62,185 nucleotides of DNA from Ramlibacter aquaticus (GTDB lineage: Bacteria; Pseudomonadota; Gammaproteobacteria; Burkholderiales; Burkholderiaceae_C), in assembly GCF_015159745.1 (NCBI RefSeq), contig NZ_JADDOJ010000012.1, positions 1 to 62,185 of the forward strand, in the 5' to 3' direction. Made by a program: the position numbers and the translations under genes. Numbering within the stretch: position 1 is the first letter of the stretch; each line of letters begins with the position of its first letter. Shown one piece after another: positions 47,697-57,022 of the stretch. The notes under the pieces were generated by a model. It did not search any database and was not told where the DNA came from. It saw only the letters and a program-made list of their open reading frames with translations.

Positions 47697-49004
47697 ATGC
47701 CGAGCCTGAACGAAACCCACGACCCGTCGCTGCGCAGCTGGGTGGCCAGCGCCAACACCGGCCGCAGTGACTTCCCCCTGCAGAACCTGCCCTTCGCCGT
47801 CTTCCGCCGCGCGGGTGGCGGCGAGCCCTGGCGCGGCGGCGTGGCCATCGGCGACCAGGTGCTGGACCTGCGGGCCGCCGCGCACGTGCTGCAGCTGCCG
47901 GGTGCGGCCGGCCAGGCGCTGCAGGCCGCCGCCGGCGAGACGCTCAACGCCCTGATGGCGCTGGGCCCTGTGCACTGGTCCGCCCTGCGGCTGGCGCTCT
48001 CGCGGGCGCTGCGCGAGGGAGCCGGCGAGGCCGGGGCACTGGCGCCCTGCCTGGTGCCGCAGGCCCAGGTGCAGCACGCGCTGCCGGCCCAGGTCGGCGA
48101 CTACACGGACTTCTACACCTCCATCCACCACGCGACCAACATCGGCCGCCTCTTCCGCCCCGACAACCCGCTGATGCCCAACTACCGCTGGGTGCCCATC
48201 GGCTACCACGGGCGCACCTCCAGCCTCGTGGTCTCGGGCGAGGCCATAGGCCGCCCGCGCGGCCAGCTCATGCCCCCCGGCGCCGCGCAGCCGCAGCTGG
48301 GCGCCAGCCAGCGGCTGGACATCGAGCTGGAGCTGGGCGTCTTCGTGGGCGGCGGCAATGCCCGCGGCGAGCCCATCCCGGTGGAGCTGGCCGAGCAGCA
48401 CGTGTTCGGCCTGTGCCTGCTCAACGACTGGTCGGCGCGGGACATCCAGGACTGGGAGTACCAGCCGCTGGGCCCCTTCCTGTCCAAGAACTTCGCCACC
48501 ACGCTGTCGCCCTGGGTGGTCACGCTGGAGGCGCTGGCGCCCTACCGCGCGCCGCTGCAGCGCGATGCCGGCGAGCCTGGGCCCCTGCCCTACCTGGACG
48601 CGCCTGCCGTGCGCAGCGAGGGCGCGCTGGACATCCAGCTGGAGGTGTTGCTGCAGACCCCGCACATGCGCGCCGCCGGCGAAGGGGGGGCGCGCATCAG
48701 CCGCACCAGCTACCGGCACGCCTACTGGACGGTGGCGCAGATGGTGGCCCACCATACGGTGAACGGCTGCAACCTGCGGCCGGGCGACCTGCTGGGCACC
48801 GGCACCCTCTCCGGGCCCACGCTGGACCAGGCGGCCGCGCTGATCGAGCTGACCTCGGGCGGCAAGAACCCGCTGGCCCTGCCCGGTGGCGAAACCCGCA
48901 CCTGGCTGCAGGACGGCGACAGCGTCACCCTGCGCGGCTGGTGCGAGGCCCCCGGGGCCGCGCGCATCGGCTTCGGCACCTGCGAAGGCACGGTCACGGC
49001 CTGA
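47697..49004 (+). CDS. fahA: Fumarylacetoacetase
   Basis: 435 aa, the length of true FAH rather than the short FAHD1-type hydrolases. N-terminal SH3-like part, then catalytic part with GDYTDFYTSIHHATNIGRLF, PIGYHGRTSSLV, RLDIELELGVFVG and LLNDWSARDIQDWEYQPLGP, which supply the metal carboxylates and catalytic His. It cleaves fumarylacetoacetate, or a near relative, to fumarate and a keto acid. Last clear gene of the operon begun at 43806. Confidence 0.93.
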   Translation: MPSLNETHDPSLRSWVASANTGRSDFPLQNLPFAVFRRAGGGEPWRGGVAIGDQVLDLRAAAHVLQLPGAAGQALQAAAGETLNALMALGPVHWSALRLALSRALREGAGEAGALAPCLVPQAQVQHALPAQVGDYTDFYTSIHHATNIGRLFRPDNPLMPNYRWVPIGYHGRTSSLVVSGEAIGRPRGQLMPPGAAQPQLGASQRLDIELELGVFVGGGNARGEPIPVELAEQHVFGLCLLNDWSARDIQDWEYQPLGPFLSKNFATTLSPWVVTLEALAPYRAPLQRDAGEPGPLPYLDAPAVRSEGALDIQLEVLLQTPHMRAAGEGGARISRTSYRHAYWTVAQMVAHHTVNGCNLRPGDLLGTGTLSGPTLDQAAALIELTSGGKNPLALPGGETRTWLQDGDSVTLRGWCEAPGAARIGFGTCEGTVTA

Positions 49005-49161
49005 AATGGCGGCGAAAATGCATGAAAGTGCGCCTTCGCCACGTCACTGCGCGCCACCTGAGCCGCAGGGCCATGCCCCGGCGCTGCCGCCCGGCTGACA
49101 CCGAGGTGCTGGACCTGGAAGCCGCCCGCCTGTTCAAATCCGGAACCCGAGGAAGACACCC

Positions 49162-50344
<1,183 letters not shown>

Positions 50345-50364
<20 letters not shown>

Positions 50365-51304
50365 GGCCGGCCGCGGGCCGCCCGGGGGCGGCCCGCCTCT
50401 TCTCTCCCGCCGGCGTGCCGCCCGCATCGCGCAGGCGCGCATCGACAAGTTCGCGCAAGAGCGCCAGCGTGGCCGGCGGCGTGCGGCGCGCCAGGGTCAC
50501 CAGGCCGAAGCGCGCGGTGGCGTCCAGCGTGGGCGCCATGCGCAACGCCACCAGCTGCGGCGCCACGGCCTTCACCGCCAGCAGCACCGCATCGCTGCGC
50601 TCCACGGCGCGCACCAGGCTGGCGATCTCCTCGCAGCGCAGGGTGACGCAGGTGCCGGGATGCGCCTGCGGGCCGTAGCGCTGCACCAGGCGACGGGCCA
50701 CTTCGTCCGACAGCGGCGTGCTGGCGATGGGATAGGCCCGCACCGCCTCGAAGCCGACCGCACGGGCGCCGGCCAGGGGGTGGCCGGGCCGCACCAGGAA
50801 GCCGGCAGCCAATTCGCTCACCCCCTCGACCTGCAGGTCGGGCGCGGGCACCAGGGAGCGCACGTCCACCACCAGCGCGTCCAGGGCGCGCGCCCGCAGC
50901 CGCTCGACCAGCTGCGCGGTGCCGCCGCGCGCCACCTCCAGCTGCCAGCCGGCGTGGCGGGTCGCCACCTGCTCCAGCAGCGCGTCCATGAGCAGTGCCC
51001 CGGGCCCCGAGCCCAGGCCGACGCGCAGGGCGCCGCTGCGGCCCTCGGCCAGGGCGCGGCAGCGCAGCGACAGGTCATCGGCGTCGGCCACCATCTGCCG
51101 CGCATGGGCCAGCACCTCGTGGCCCAGTGGCGTGAACTCCAGGCGCCGTCCCACCCGGTCCAGCAGGGGCTGGCCGAGCTCGTCCTCCAGGCTCTTGATG
51201 CTGCGCGAGAGCGCGGGCTGGGTGAGGTGCACCGCCACCGCGGCCGCCGCCAGGGTGCGGTGTTCGGCCAGGGCGATGAGGTGGCGTAGCTGGACCAGGG
51301 TCAT
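50345..51304 (-). CDS. LysR-family regulator
   Basis: 319 aa. N-terminal LysR helix-turn-helix (LRHLIALAEHRTLAAAAVAV, HLTQPALSRSIKSLEDELGQ), effector domain about 90-295. Divergent from the M20 amidohydrolase with 116 bp between, so it very probably controls the hydrolase/permease pair. The intergenic region contains two ATGCAT strings (about 51355 and 51390) but no clear T-N11-A box. The last 20 nt overlap pcaF on the other strand. Confidence 0.9.
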
Positions 51305-51420
51305 CAGGGTTCACCCGCGTGTATGAGTTCAAGTCATCATAATCCTGAAAACAATGCATTGGACGCACAGGTGTAGCGGCAATAAATTGCATGCATTCCA
51401 GCCGCTGAAGGGGCGACGAG

Positions 51421-52644
51421 ATGCAAGCCGATGCCGACACCCGCGATGACCTGCTGCAGGCCCTGAAGGCCCAGGCCGCGCCCTTCGTGGCCCTGCGCCG
51501 CGACCTGCACCGCCATCCCGAACTCGCCTTCGCGGAGCACCGCACCGCGGACGTGGTCGCCCGCCAACTCGCCGCCTGGGGCTACGAGGTCGCCACCGGC
51601 CTCGGCGGCACCGGCGTGGTGGGCACGCTGCGCCGCGGGACGGGAACGCGGCGCCTGGGCCTGCGCGCCGACATGGACGCGCTGCCGATCGACGAGGCGA
51701 GCGGCGCCGCCTGGAGCAGCACCCATGCCGGCGTGATGCACGCCTGCGGCCACGACGGCCACACCGCCATGCTGCTGGCCGCTGCCGAGCACCTGGCCCT
51801 GCGGGGCCGCATCGACGGCACCCTGCACCTGATCTTCCAGCCCGCCGAAGAGGGCGGCGGCGGGGCCGTGCGCATGATGGAGGACGGCCTGTTCGATCGC
51901 TTCCCCTGCGACGCCGTGTTTGCGATGCACAACATGCCCGGCCATCCGCAGGGCCACCTGGTGCTGCGCGAGGGGCCGATGATGGCCTCCTCCGACTACG
52001 TGACGATCACCGTCGAGGGCACGGGCGGGCACGGCGCGATGCCGCACCGCGCGGCCGACCCCGTCGTCGCGGCCTGCGCGATCGTGATGGCGCTGCAGAC
52101 CGTGGTCTCACGCAACGTGGATCCGCAGCAGGCGGCCGTCGTCACCGTGGGTGCCTTCAACGCCGGCCGCGCCAACAACGTGATCCCGGCCAGCGCGAAG
52201 CTGGAACTGTCGGTGCGCGCCCTGGACCGCGAGGTACGCGCCCTGCTGGAGCAGCGCATCAAGGCCCTGGCGGCCGCCCAGGCCGAGAGCTTCGGCGTGC
52301 GGGCGCAGGTCGACTGGCGCCGAGGCTACAGCGTGCTGGTGAACACGCGGGCCGAGACCGATTTCGCGCGCGGCGTCGCGCTGGAACTGCTGGGCCCGGA
52401 GCGCGTGACCCTGCAGGGCCCGGCCCTGACCGGCAGCGAGGACTTTGCGTTCATGCTGGAACGCGTGCCGGGCAGCTACCTGCTGATCGGCAATGGGGAC
52501 GGCAGCGACGGCCATGCCGCCGGTGCCTGCATGGTGCACAACCCCGGCTACGACTTCAACGACGACAACGTCGCGGTCGGGGGTGCCTACTGGGTGCTGC
52601 TGGCAGAACGCTTCCTGTCCGCGGGCCACCCGAACGAACGATGA
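51421..52644 (+). CDS. M20-family amidohydrolase (hippurate hydrolase type)
   Basis: 407 aa. Metal-site motifs RRDLHRHPELAFAEH, LRADMDALPIDE, MHACGHDGHTAML and FQPAEEGGGG, the dimerisation insert GGHGAMPHRAADPV, and a late TGSEDFAFML. The subgroup cleaves N-acyl or N-aroyl amino acids such as hippurate, or acts as an IAA-amino-acid hydrolase. Its stop overlaps an ATG of the permease reading frame (ATGA), so uptake and hydrolysis are likely linked. Confidence 0.9.
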   Translation: MQADADTRDDLLQALKAQAAPFVALRRDLHRHPELAFAEHRTADVVARQLAAWGYEVATGLGGTGVVGTLRRGTGTRRLGLRADMDALPIDEASGAAWSSTHAGVMHACGHDGHTAMLLAAAEHLALRGRIDGTLHLIFQPAEEGGGGAVRMMEDGLFDRFPCDAVFAMHNMPGHPQGHLVLREGPMMASSDYVTITVEGTGGHGAMPHRAADPVVAACAIVMALQTVVSRNVDPQQAAVVTVGAFNAGRANNVIPASAKLELSVRALDREVRALLEQRIKALAAAQAESFGVRAQVDWRRGYSVLVNTRAETDFARGVALELLGPERVTLQGPALTGSEDFAFMLERVPGSYLLIGNGDGSDGHAAGACMVHNPGYDFNDDNVAVGGAYWVLLAERFLSAGHPNER

Positions 52645-52658
52645 CCGGAGACAAGCCC

Positions 52659-53993
52659 ATGACTGCAAACACCCTGGCGAGCCCTGCGCACGCCCCCGAA
52701 GCCCGCCGTGGCGCCGCCGCGGCCCGGCCCGCCAGCGGCGCCGCGCGCGTGCCCGCACGCGTGGTCGCGGCCACCGTGGCCGGCAATGCGCTGGAGTTCT
52801 ACGACTTCGTCACCTACGCCTTCTTCGCCGTCTACATCGGCAGGACCTTTTTTCCGGCCTCCACGCCCATGGGCAGCCTGCTGCTTTCGGTCGCGGTGTT
52901 CGGAGTCGGCTTCTTTGCCCGGCCGGTGGGCGGCGTGCTCATAGGCGCCTTCGCCGACCGGGCCGGCCGGCGCCCCGCCCTGCTGCTCACCATCGCGCTC
53001 ATCACCATCGGCACGCTGGGCCTGGCGCTCACGCCCTCCTACGAATCCATCGGCCTCGCGGCGCCCCTGATCGTGGTCGCCTGCCGGCTCGTCCAGGGGC
53101 TGGCCCTGGGCGGCGAGGTGGGGCCCTCCACCGCCTTCCTCATCGAGGCCGCACCGCAGGGCCGGCGCGGGTTCTACGCCAGCTGGCAGCTCGCCAGCCA
53201 GGGCGCGGCCAGCCTGGTCGCCGGCCTGGTGGGCCTGGCCCTCACGCTGTCGCTCACGCCGGCCGAGATGCAGGCCTGGGGCTGGCGCGTGCCCTTCGCC
53301 GTCGGCCTGCTGCTGGTGCCCGTGGCCATGGTCCTGCGCAACAGCATGCCGGAGACCCTGCACGAAGCGCCGCGCGTCGCCGCCAACAGCGGCATCGTCG
53401 GCCTCAAGCGCCGCCGCGGCGTGATCGGCCTGGCGGTGCTGCTGGTCATCGGCGGCACCGTGTCGACCTACCTCGGCACCTACATGACCACCTTCGCCAT
53501 CACGGCGCTGAAGTTGTCGCCCGCGCTGGCCATGGGCGCGACCGTCGCCGTGGGCCTGTCCACGCTGGTGTTCTCGGTGCTGGGCGGCTGGATGGCGGAC
53601 CGCTGGGGCCGCCGCGGCACCATGCTGTGGCCGCGCGTCGCCGCCGCCGTGCTGACGGTGCCGGCCTTCATGCTGCTGGTGGCGCAGCCCGGTGCCACCA
53701 CGCTGATCGCGGTCTCGGCCTTCCTGGCCGCGCTCACGGCCATCAGCGGCACGGCGTCCATCGTCGCGATCCCGGAACTGCTGCCGCGCGGCATACGCGC
53801 CACCGGCATGTCCATCGCCTATGCGATCGGCGTCTCCATCTTCGGTGGCAGCACCCAGTTCGTGGTGACCTGGCTCATGGGCGCGACGGGCAACCCCGCC
53901 TCGCCGGCCTGGTACGTGGCCGCCGCCAGCGTGGTGACCGCGATCGCCATGCTGGCCGTGCCCGAGACCCGCGACCAGGCGCTGGAGGACTGA
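52659..53993 (+). CDS. MFS metabolite:H+ symporter (MHS-type)
   Basis: 444 aa from ATG 52659, which has GGAGAC 8 nt upstream; an ATG at 52641 overlapping the hydrolase stop is an alternative. Twelve membrane helices after a 30-residue cytoplasmic start. MHS marks: GNALEFYDFVTYAFFAVYIG, FARPVGGVLIGAFADRAGRR and RLVQGLALGGEVGPS. Likely imports an organic acid or acylated amino acid for the adjacent hydrolase. Confidence 0.9.
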   Translation: MTANTLASPAHAPEARRGAAAARPASGAARVPARVVAATVAGNALEFYDFVTYAFFAVYIGRTFFPASTPMGSLLLSVAVFGVGFFARPVGGVLIGAFADRAGRRPALLLTIALITIGTLGLALTPSYESIGLAAPLIVVACRLVQGLALGGEVGPSTAFLIEAAPQGRRGFYASWQLASQGAASLVAGLVGLALTLSLTPAEMQAWGWRVPFAVGLLLVPVAMVLRNSMPETLHEAPRVAANSGIVGLKRRRGVIGLAVLLVIGGTVSTYLGTYMTTFAITALKLSPALAMGATVAVGLSTLVFSVLGGWMADRWGRRGTMLWPRVAAAVLTVPAFMLLVAQPGATTLIAVSAFLAALTAISGTASIVAIPELLPRGIRATGMSIAYAIGVSIFGGSTQFVVTWLMGATGNPASPAWYVAAASVVTAIAMLAVPETRDQALED

Positions 53994-54014
53994 GCGCCCG
54001 CCCCACGATTTTCT

Positions 54015-54205
54015 CGATCAGCAGGAGAGTGCCGGGCCGCGTGCCCGGCCCCCGAAGGCGCAAACTCCCATGAACGCTCAGGGCCCGTACTGCACATCAC
54101 CATCGCCGTCTGGAGAGACGTCACGCCCGGCGTGACGCACCGAAGGAGCAAGGCCGCCGCAGACACGGCGTGCTGAATCTCTCAGGTACCAAGGACAGGG
54201 GGAGC
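54015..54205 (+). ncRNA. Tandem glycine riboswitch
   Basis: Two aptamers in series. Aptamer 1 (about 54015-54095) has GGAGAG, CCGAAGGCGCAA and GCTCAGGG; aptamer 2 (about 54105-54205) has TGGAGAGAC, ACCGAAGGAGCAA, CTCTCAGGT and AAGGACAGGGG. Both show the conserved glycine-binding core and the hairpin between GGAGAG and CCGAAGG. It lies between the MFS gene and a DadA-type gene, in the latter's leader. Confidence 0.9.
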
Positions 54206-54210
54206 GGCAA

Positions 54211-54236
54211 CCGCGTGCGCATGTGAACGCACGCGG
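54211..54236 (+). promoter_or_regulatory. Expression-platform hairpin of the glycine riboswitch
   Basis: Perfect 9-bp stem CCGCGTGCG/CGCACGCGG with an 8-nt loop, right after the second aptamer and 25 nt before the dadA ATG. No T run follows, so control of translation or antitermination by another route is more likely than simple termination. Confidence 0.55.
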
Positions 54237-54261
54237 CAAACACCTTCCCTGGAGTCTTCCC

Positions 54262-55554
54262 ATGAAAGTGGTGGTCCTCGGCGCCGGCCTGCTCGGCGTC
54301 ACTTCTGCGTATTACCTTCGCCAGCTCGGCCACGACGTGACCGTGGTCGACCGGCAGGCCAGCCCGGCGGCGGAAACCAGCTTCGCCAACGGCGGCCAGA
54401 TCTCGGTCAGCCATGCCGAGCCCTGGGCCAACCCCAGCGCGCCGCTCAAGGTGCTCCGGTGGCTGGGCCGGGAGGATGCGCCCCTGCTGTTCCGCATGCG
54501 CGCAGACATGCGCCAGTGGCTCTGGGGCCTGGCCTTCCTGCGCGAGTGCACGCCGGCCCGCACCCGCCACAACATCGAGCAGATCGTGCGCCTGGGCACC
54601 TACAGCCGCAGCATGCTGCAGGAGCTGCGTGCCGCGCGCGGCCTGCAGTACGACCAGCGCGCCCAGGGCATCCTGCACTTCTATACCAGCCAGAAGGAGT
54701 TCGACAGCGCCGAGGCGCCGGCCGCGCAGATGCGCGCCCTGGGCTGCGAGCGGCAGGTCATCTCGGCCGACGAAGCAGTGCGGCTGGAGCCCGCGCTCGC
54801 GCACATCCGGCCGCAGCTGGCCGGCGCCACCTGGACTGCCGCCGACGAATCCGGCGATGCGCAGATGTTCGTGCGCGAGCTGGCACAGCGCTGCCGCGAG
54901 GACGGCGTGCAGTTCCTCATGAGCCACACCGTCACCGCGCTGCGCGAGCAGGGCGGGCGGCTGGAGCACGTGGAAGCCACCGACGCGGACGGCCGCTTCC
55001 TGCGCCTGCGCGGCGACGCCTTCGTCATGGCCATGGGCAGCTTCTCGCCCATGCTGGTGCAGCCGCTGGGCATCCGCCTGCCCATCTACCCGGCCAAGGG
55101 CTACTCGGTCACGATGCCGGTCAAGGACGCTGCGCGGGCGCACCAGGTGTCGCTGACGGACGACGAGTACAAGCTGGTGTTCTCGCGCCTGGGCGACCGG
55201 CTGCGCATCGCCGGCACGGCCGAGCTGAACGGCTGGGACCGCGACCTGAACCACGTGCGCTGCGAGGCCATCGTGCGGCGCGTGGAGCAGCTCTTCCCTG
55301 GCGCCGGCGACAGCACGCGCTCGCAGTTCTGGACCGGCCTGCGCCCGGCCACGCCCAGCAACCTGCCGCTGATCGGCGCCACGCGCGTCGCCAACCTGTT
55401 CCTCAACACCGGCCATGGCACCCTGGGCTGGACCCATGCCTGCGGTTCCGGCAAGAGCATCGCGCGCATCGTGAGCGGCCTCGCGCCGGAGGTGGACTTC
55501 GCCTTCCAGGGCGCCCAGCCGCGGTCGCGCGGCGTGCTGCTGCCGCAAGGTTGA
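54262..55554 (+). CDS. dadA: DadA-type D-amino acid dehydrogenase under glycine riboswitch
   Basis: 430 aa from ATG 54262 (CTGGAG ribosome site); an upstream in-frame GTG lies inside the hairpin loop. FAD-binding MKVVVLGAGLLGVTSAYYLR at the start, FANGGQISVSHAEPWANP, and a late RPATPSNLPLIGATRVANLF plus TGHGTLGWTHACGSG are DadA marks. It oxidises D-amino acids, classically D-alanine, to keto acids. The riboswitch implies control by glycine, so glycine or a glycine-derived D-amino acid could be the true substrate. Confidence 0.9.
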   Translation: MKVVVLGAGLLGVTSAYYLRQLGHDVTVVDRQASPAAETSFANGGQISVSHAEPWANPSAPLKVLRWLGREDAPLLFRMRADMRQWLWGLAFLRECTPARTRHNIEQIVRLGTYSRSMLQELRAARGLQYDQRAQGILHFYTSQKEFDSAEAPAAQMRALGCERQVISADEAVRLEPALAHIRPQLAGATWTAADESGDAQMFVRELAQRCREDGVQFLMSHTVTALREQGGRLEHVEATDADGRFLRLRGDAFVMAMGSFSPMLVQPLGIRLPIYPAKGYSVTMPVKDAARAHQVSLTDDEYKLVFSRLGDRLRIAGTAELNGWDRDLNHVRCEAIVRRVEQLFPGAGDSTRSQFWTGLRPATPSNLPLIGATRVANLFLNTGHGTLGWTHACGSGKSIARIVSGLAPEVDFAFQGAQPRSRGVLLPQG

Positions 55555-55605
55555 GCGGCGGGCCCGCACAGCAGCGCAGGCCCGCAGGGGCGCGCGGCGG
55601 GGCGG

Positions 55606-56004
55606 CTACTCGAAGCCGCCGCGCCGCGCCGACTTGATCTGCGAGCGGATGGCCTTGCCCTCCAGCCGCCGCTGGCGCGAGCCGTAGGTCGGCTTCGTCG
55701 GCCGGCGCGGCTTGGGCACCTGCGCGGCCTCCTCGACGATGGCCTCCAGGCGTTCCAGGGCCTGCGCGCGGTTCTGCTCCTGCGTGCGTGCCGACTGTGC
55801 CTTCAGCACCAGCACCCCGTCCTTGTTCACGCGGCGGCCGGGCAAGGCCAGCAGCGCGTCCTTCAGGGCCTGCGGCAGCGAGGAGGCGCGGATGTCGAAG
55901 CGCAGCTGCACCGCGGTCGCTACCTTGTTGACGTTCTGGCCGCCCGGCCCCTGCGAACGCACGGCCGTGAATTCGAGCTCTTCCTCGCGCACGCGGCCGG
56001 CCAT
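55606..56004 (-). CDS. arfB: Alternative ribosome-rescue factor ArfB
   Basis: 132 aa. Catalytic GGQ at 21-23 in RSQGPGGQNVNKVAT, and a C-terminal basic tail (RKPRRPTKPT-like and RRLEGKAIRSQIKSARRG) that enters the empty mRNA channel of stalled ribosomes. It hydrolyses peptidyl-tRNA on non-stop complexes. It starts 1 nt after the stop of the S4-domain gene, so the two RNA-related genes form a small operon. Confidence 0.93.
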   Translation of the reverse strand: MAGRVREEELEFTAVRSQGPGGQNVNKVATAVQLRFDIRASSLPQALKDALLALPGRRVNKDGVLVLKAQSARTQEQNRAQALERLEAIVEEAAQVPKPRRPTKPTYGSRQRRLEGKAIRSQIKSARRGGFE

Positions 56005-56005
56005 C

Positions 56006-56719
56006 TCAGAAGCGCTCGTCGGGCGCGAGGTAGCGCCACTGGCCGCGGGGCAGCCCGGCCATGGGCAGGCGACCGATGCGGATGCGCTTGAGCGAGAGCA
56101 ACTGCAGCCCCACCTGCTCGCACATCCACGCCATGCGGTCCAGCGGCAGGCCCTTGGCCGCGATGCGCAGCCGCTGGTCGCTCTGCCAGCTCACGCGCGC
56201 GGTCGGCAGGGGCTTGCCGTCGATGCTGAGGCCACGGCCCAGGCGCTCCAGCCCACCGGGGGCCAGGGTGCCCGCCACGTGCGCCACCAGCTCCTGCTCG
56301 ACCAGGTGCGCCTCCTCCTGCAGCTTGCGGACGATGCGCGGGTCCTGGCTGAACACGGCCAGGCCCTCGGCGGCGGCCGGCAGCGGCAGCAGGGCCTCCA
56401 GCCCCGCGTCCTGGGCGCGCGATCGCGGCACGCGCGCCGGGTCGGCCTGCCACTGGGCCGCGGGCACCAGCAGCGCATGCAGCGCCGCCAGGCCCAGCCC
56501 GGGCGGCTGGTGCACCAGGAAGGTGGCGGGCATGGGCCGGCCCAGCCGGGCCGCCGGGTCGACCTGCACCACCTCGTCGCCGACGCGGAACTGCGGTTCG
56601 CGCACGACCTGGCCGGCCACGCGCACCCAGCCGCCGGCGATGTACTGCTCGGCCTCGCGCCGCGAACACGGGACCAGCGCGGCCACGCGCTTGGACAGCC
56701 GCAGGGGCTCGTCAGACAT
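56006..56719 (-). CDS. RsuA/RluF-like protein lacking the pseudouridine-synthase catalytic Asp
   Basis: 237 aa from ATG 56719. S4 RNA-binding domain at the N-terminus (LSKRVAALVPCSRREAEQYI), then the RsuA/RluB fold. At the catalytic motif, normally GRLDxxTxGLL, the sequence is LLPLPAAAEGLAVFSQD (residues 110-126): the Asp is Pro114 and the Arg and Thr are gone too. The KxY motif is also lost (VEQELVAHV). It should therefore bind RNA without making pseudouridine, perhaps as an assembly factor. Upstream of and coupled to arfB. Confidence 0.8.
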   Translation of the reverse strand: MSDEPLRLSKRVAALVPCSRREAEQYIAGGWVRVAGQVVREPQFRVGDEVVQVDPAARLGRPMPATFLVHQPPGLGLAALHALLVPAAQWQADPARVPRSRAQDAGLEALLPLPAAAEGLAVFSQDPRIVRKLQEEAHLVEQELVAHVAGTLAPGGLERLGRGLSIDGKPLPTARVSWQSDQRLRIAAKGLPLDRMAWMCEQVGLQLLSLKRIRIGRLPMAGLPRGQWRYLAPDERF

Positions 56720-57022
56720 GGCGGGCGGCGGAGTAAGGGTTCCGGGCAAGGGCGGCGGGACGTGGGTGCATGGGCTGATTGTCGCGCGCCGCTTGCGCGG
56801 TGCCGCGCGGGCCTGCAGGCGCCTTCAAATGTGACGCCGTGCTACAGCGAAACACACCTTGATTCTCGTTTCACGCTGGCGTTCATTAATTTTCACAAGC
56901 TCTAGGGTTTTCACGATGGGTCCACCCCCATGCGGCTGGACCATAGTCGGACGCGGTCCTTGCAACGTCGCTTCGGCGTGACCTGCACCTTCCCAACCAA
57001 CAACATCACGGAGATAGCCAAG
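56720..57022 (+). promoter_or_regulatory. Intergenic region with candidate promoter of the sorbosone-dehydrogenase-like operon
   Basis: No gene seen. An A/T-rich patch holds TTGATT (56859-56864), a 17-nt spacer and TTCATT (56882-56887), and three TTTCAC or TTCAC strings (about 56869, 56891, 56910). The resulting leader would be about 130 nt. No known riboswitch pattern recognised. Confidence 0.4.

Noticed and set aside
54223..54261. GTG inside the riboswitch hairpin as dadA start
   Set aside because: It lies in the hairpin loop and the FAD-binding MKVVVLGAG start with a ribosome site follows at 54262.
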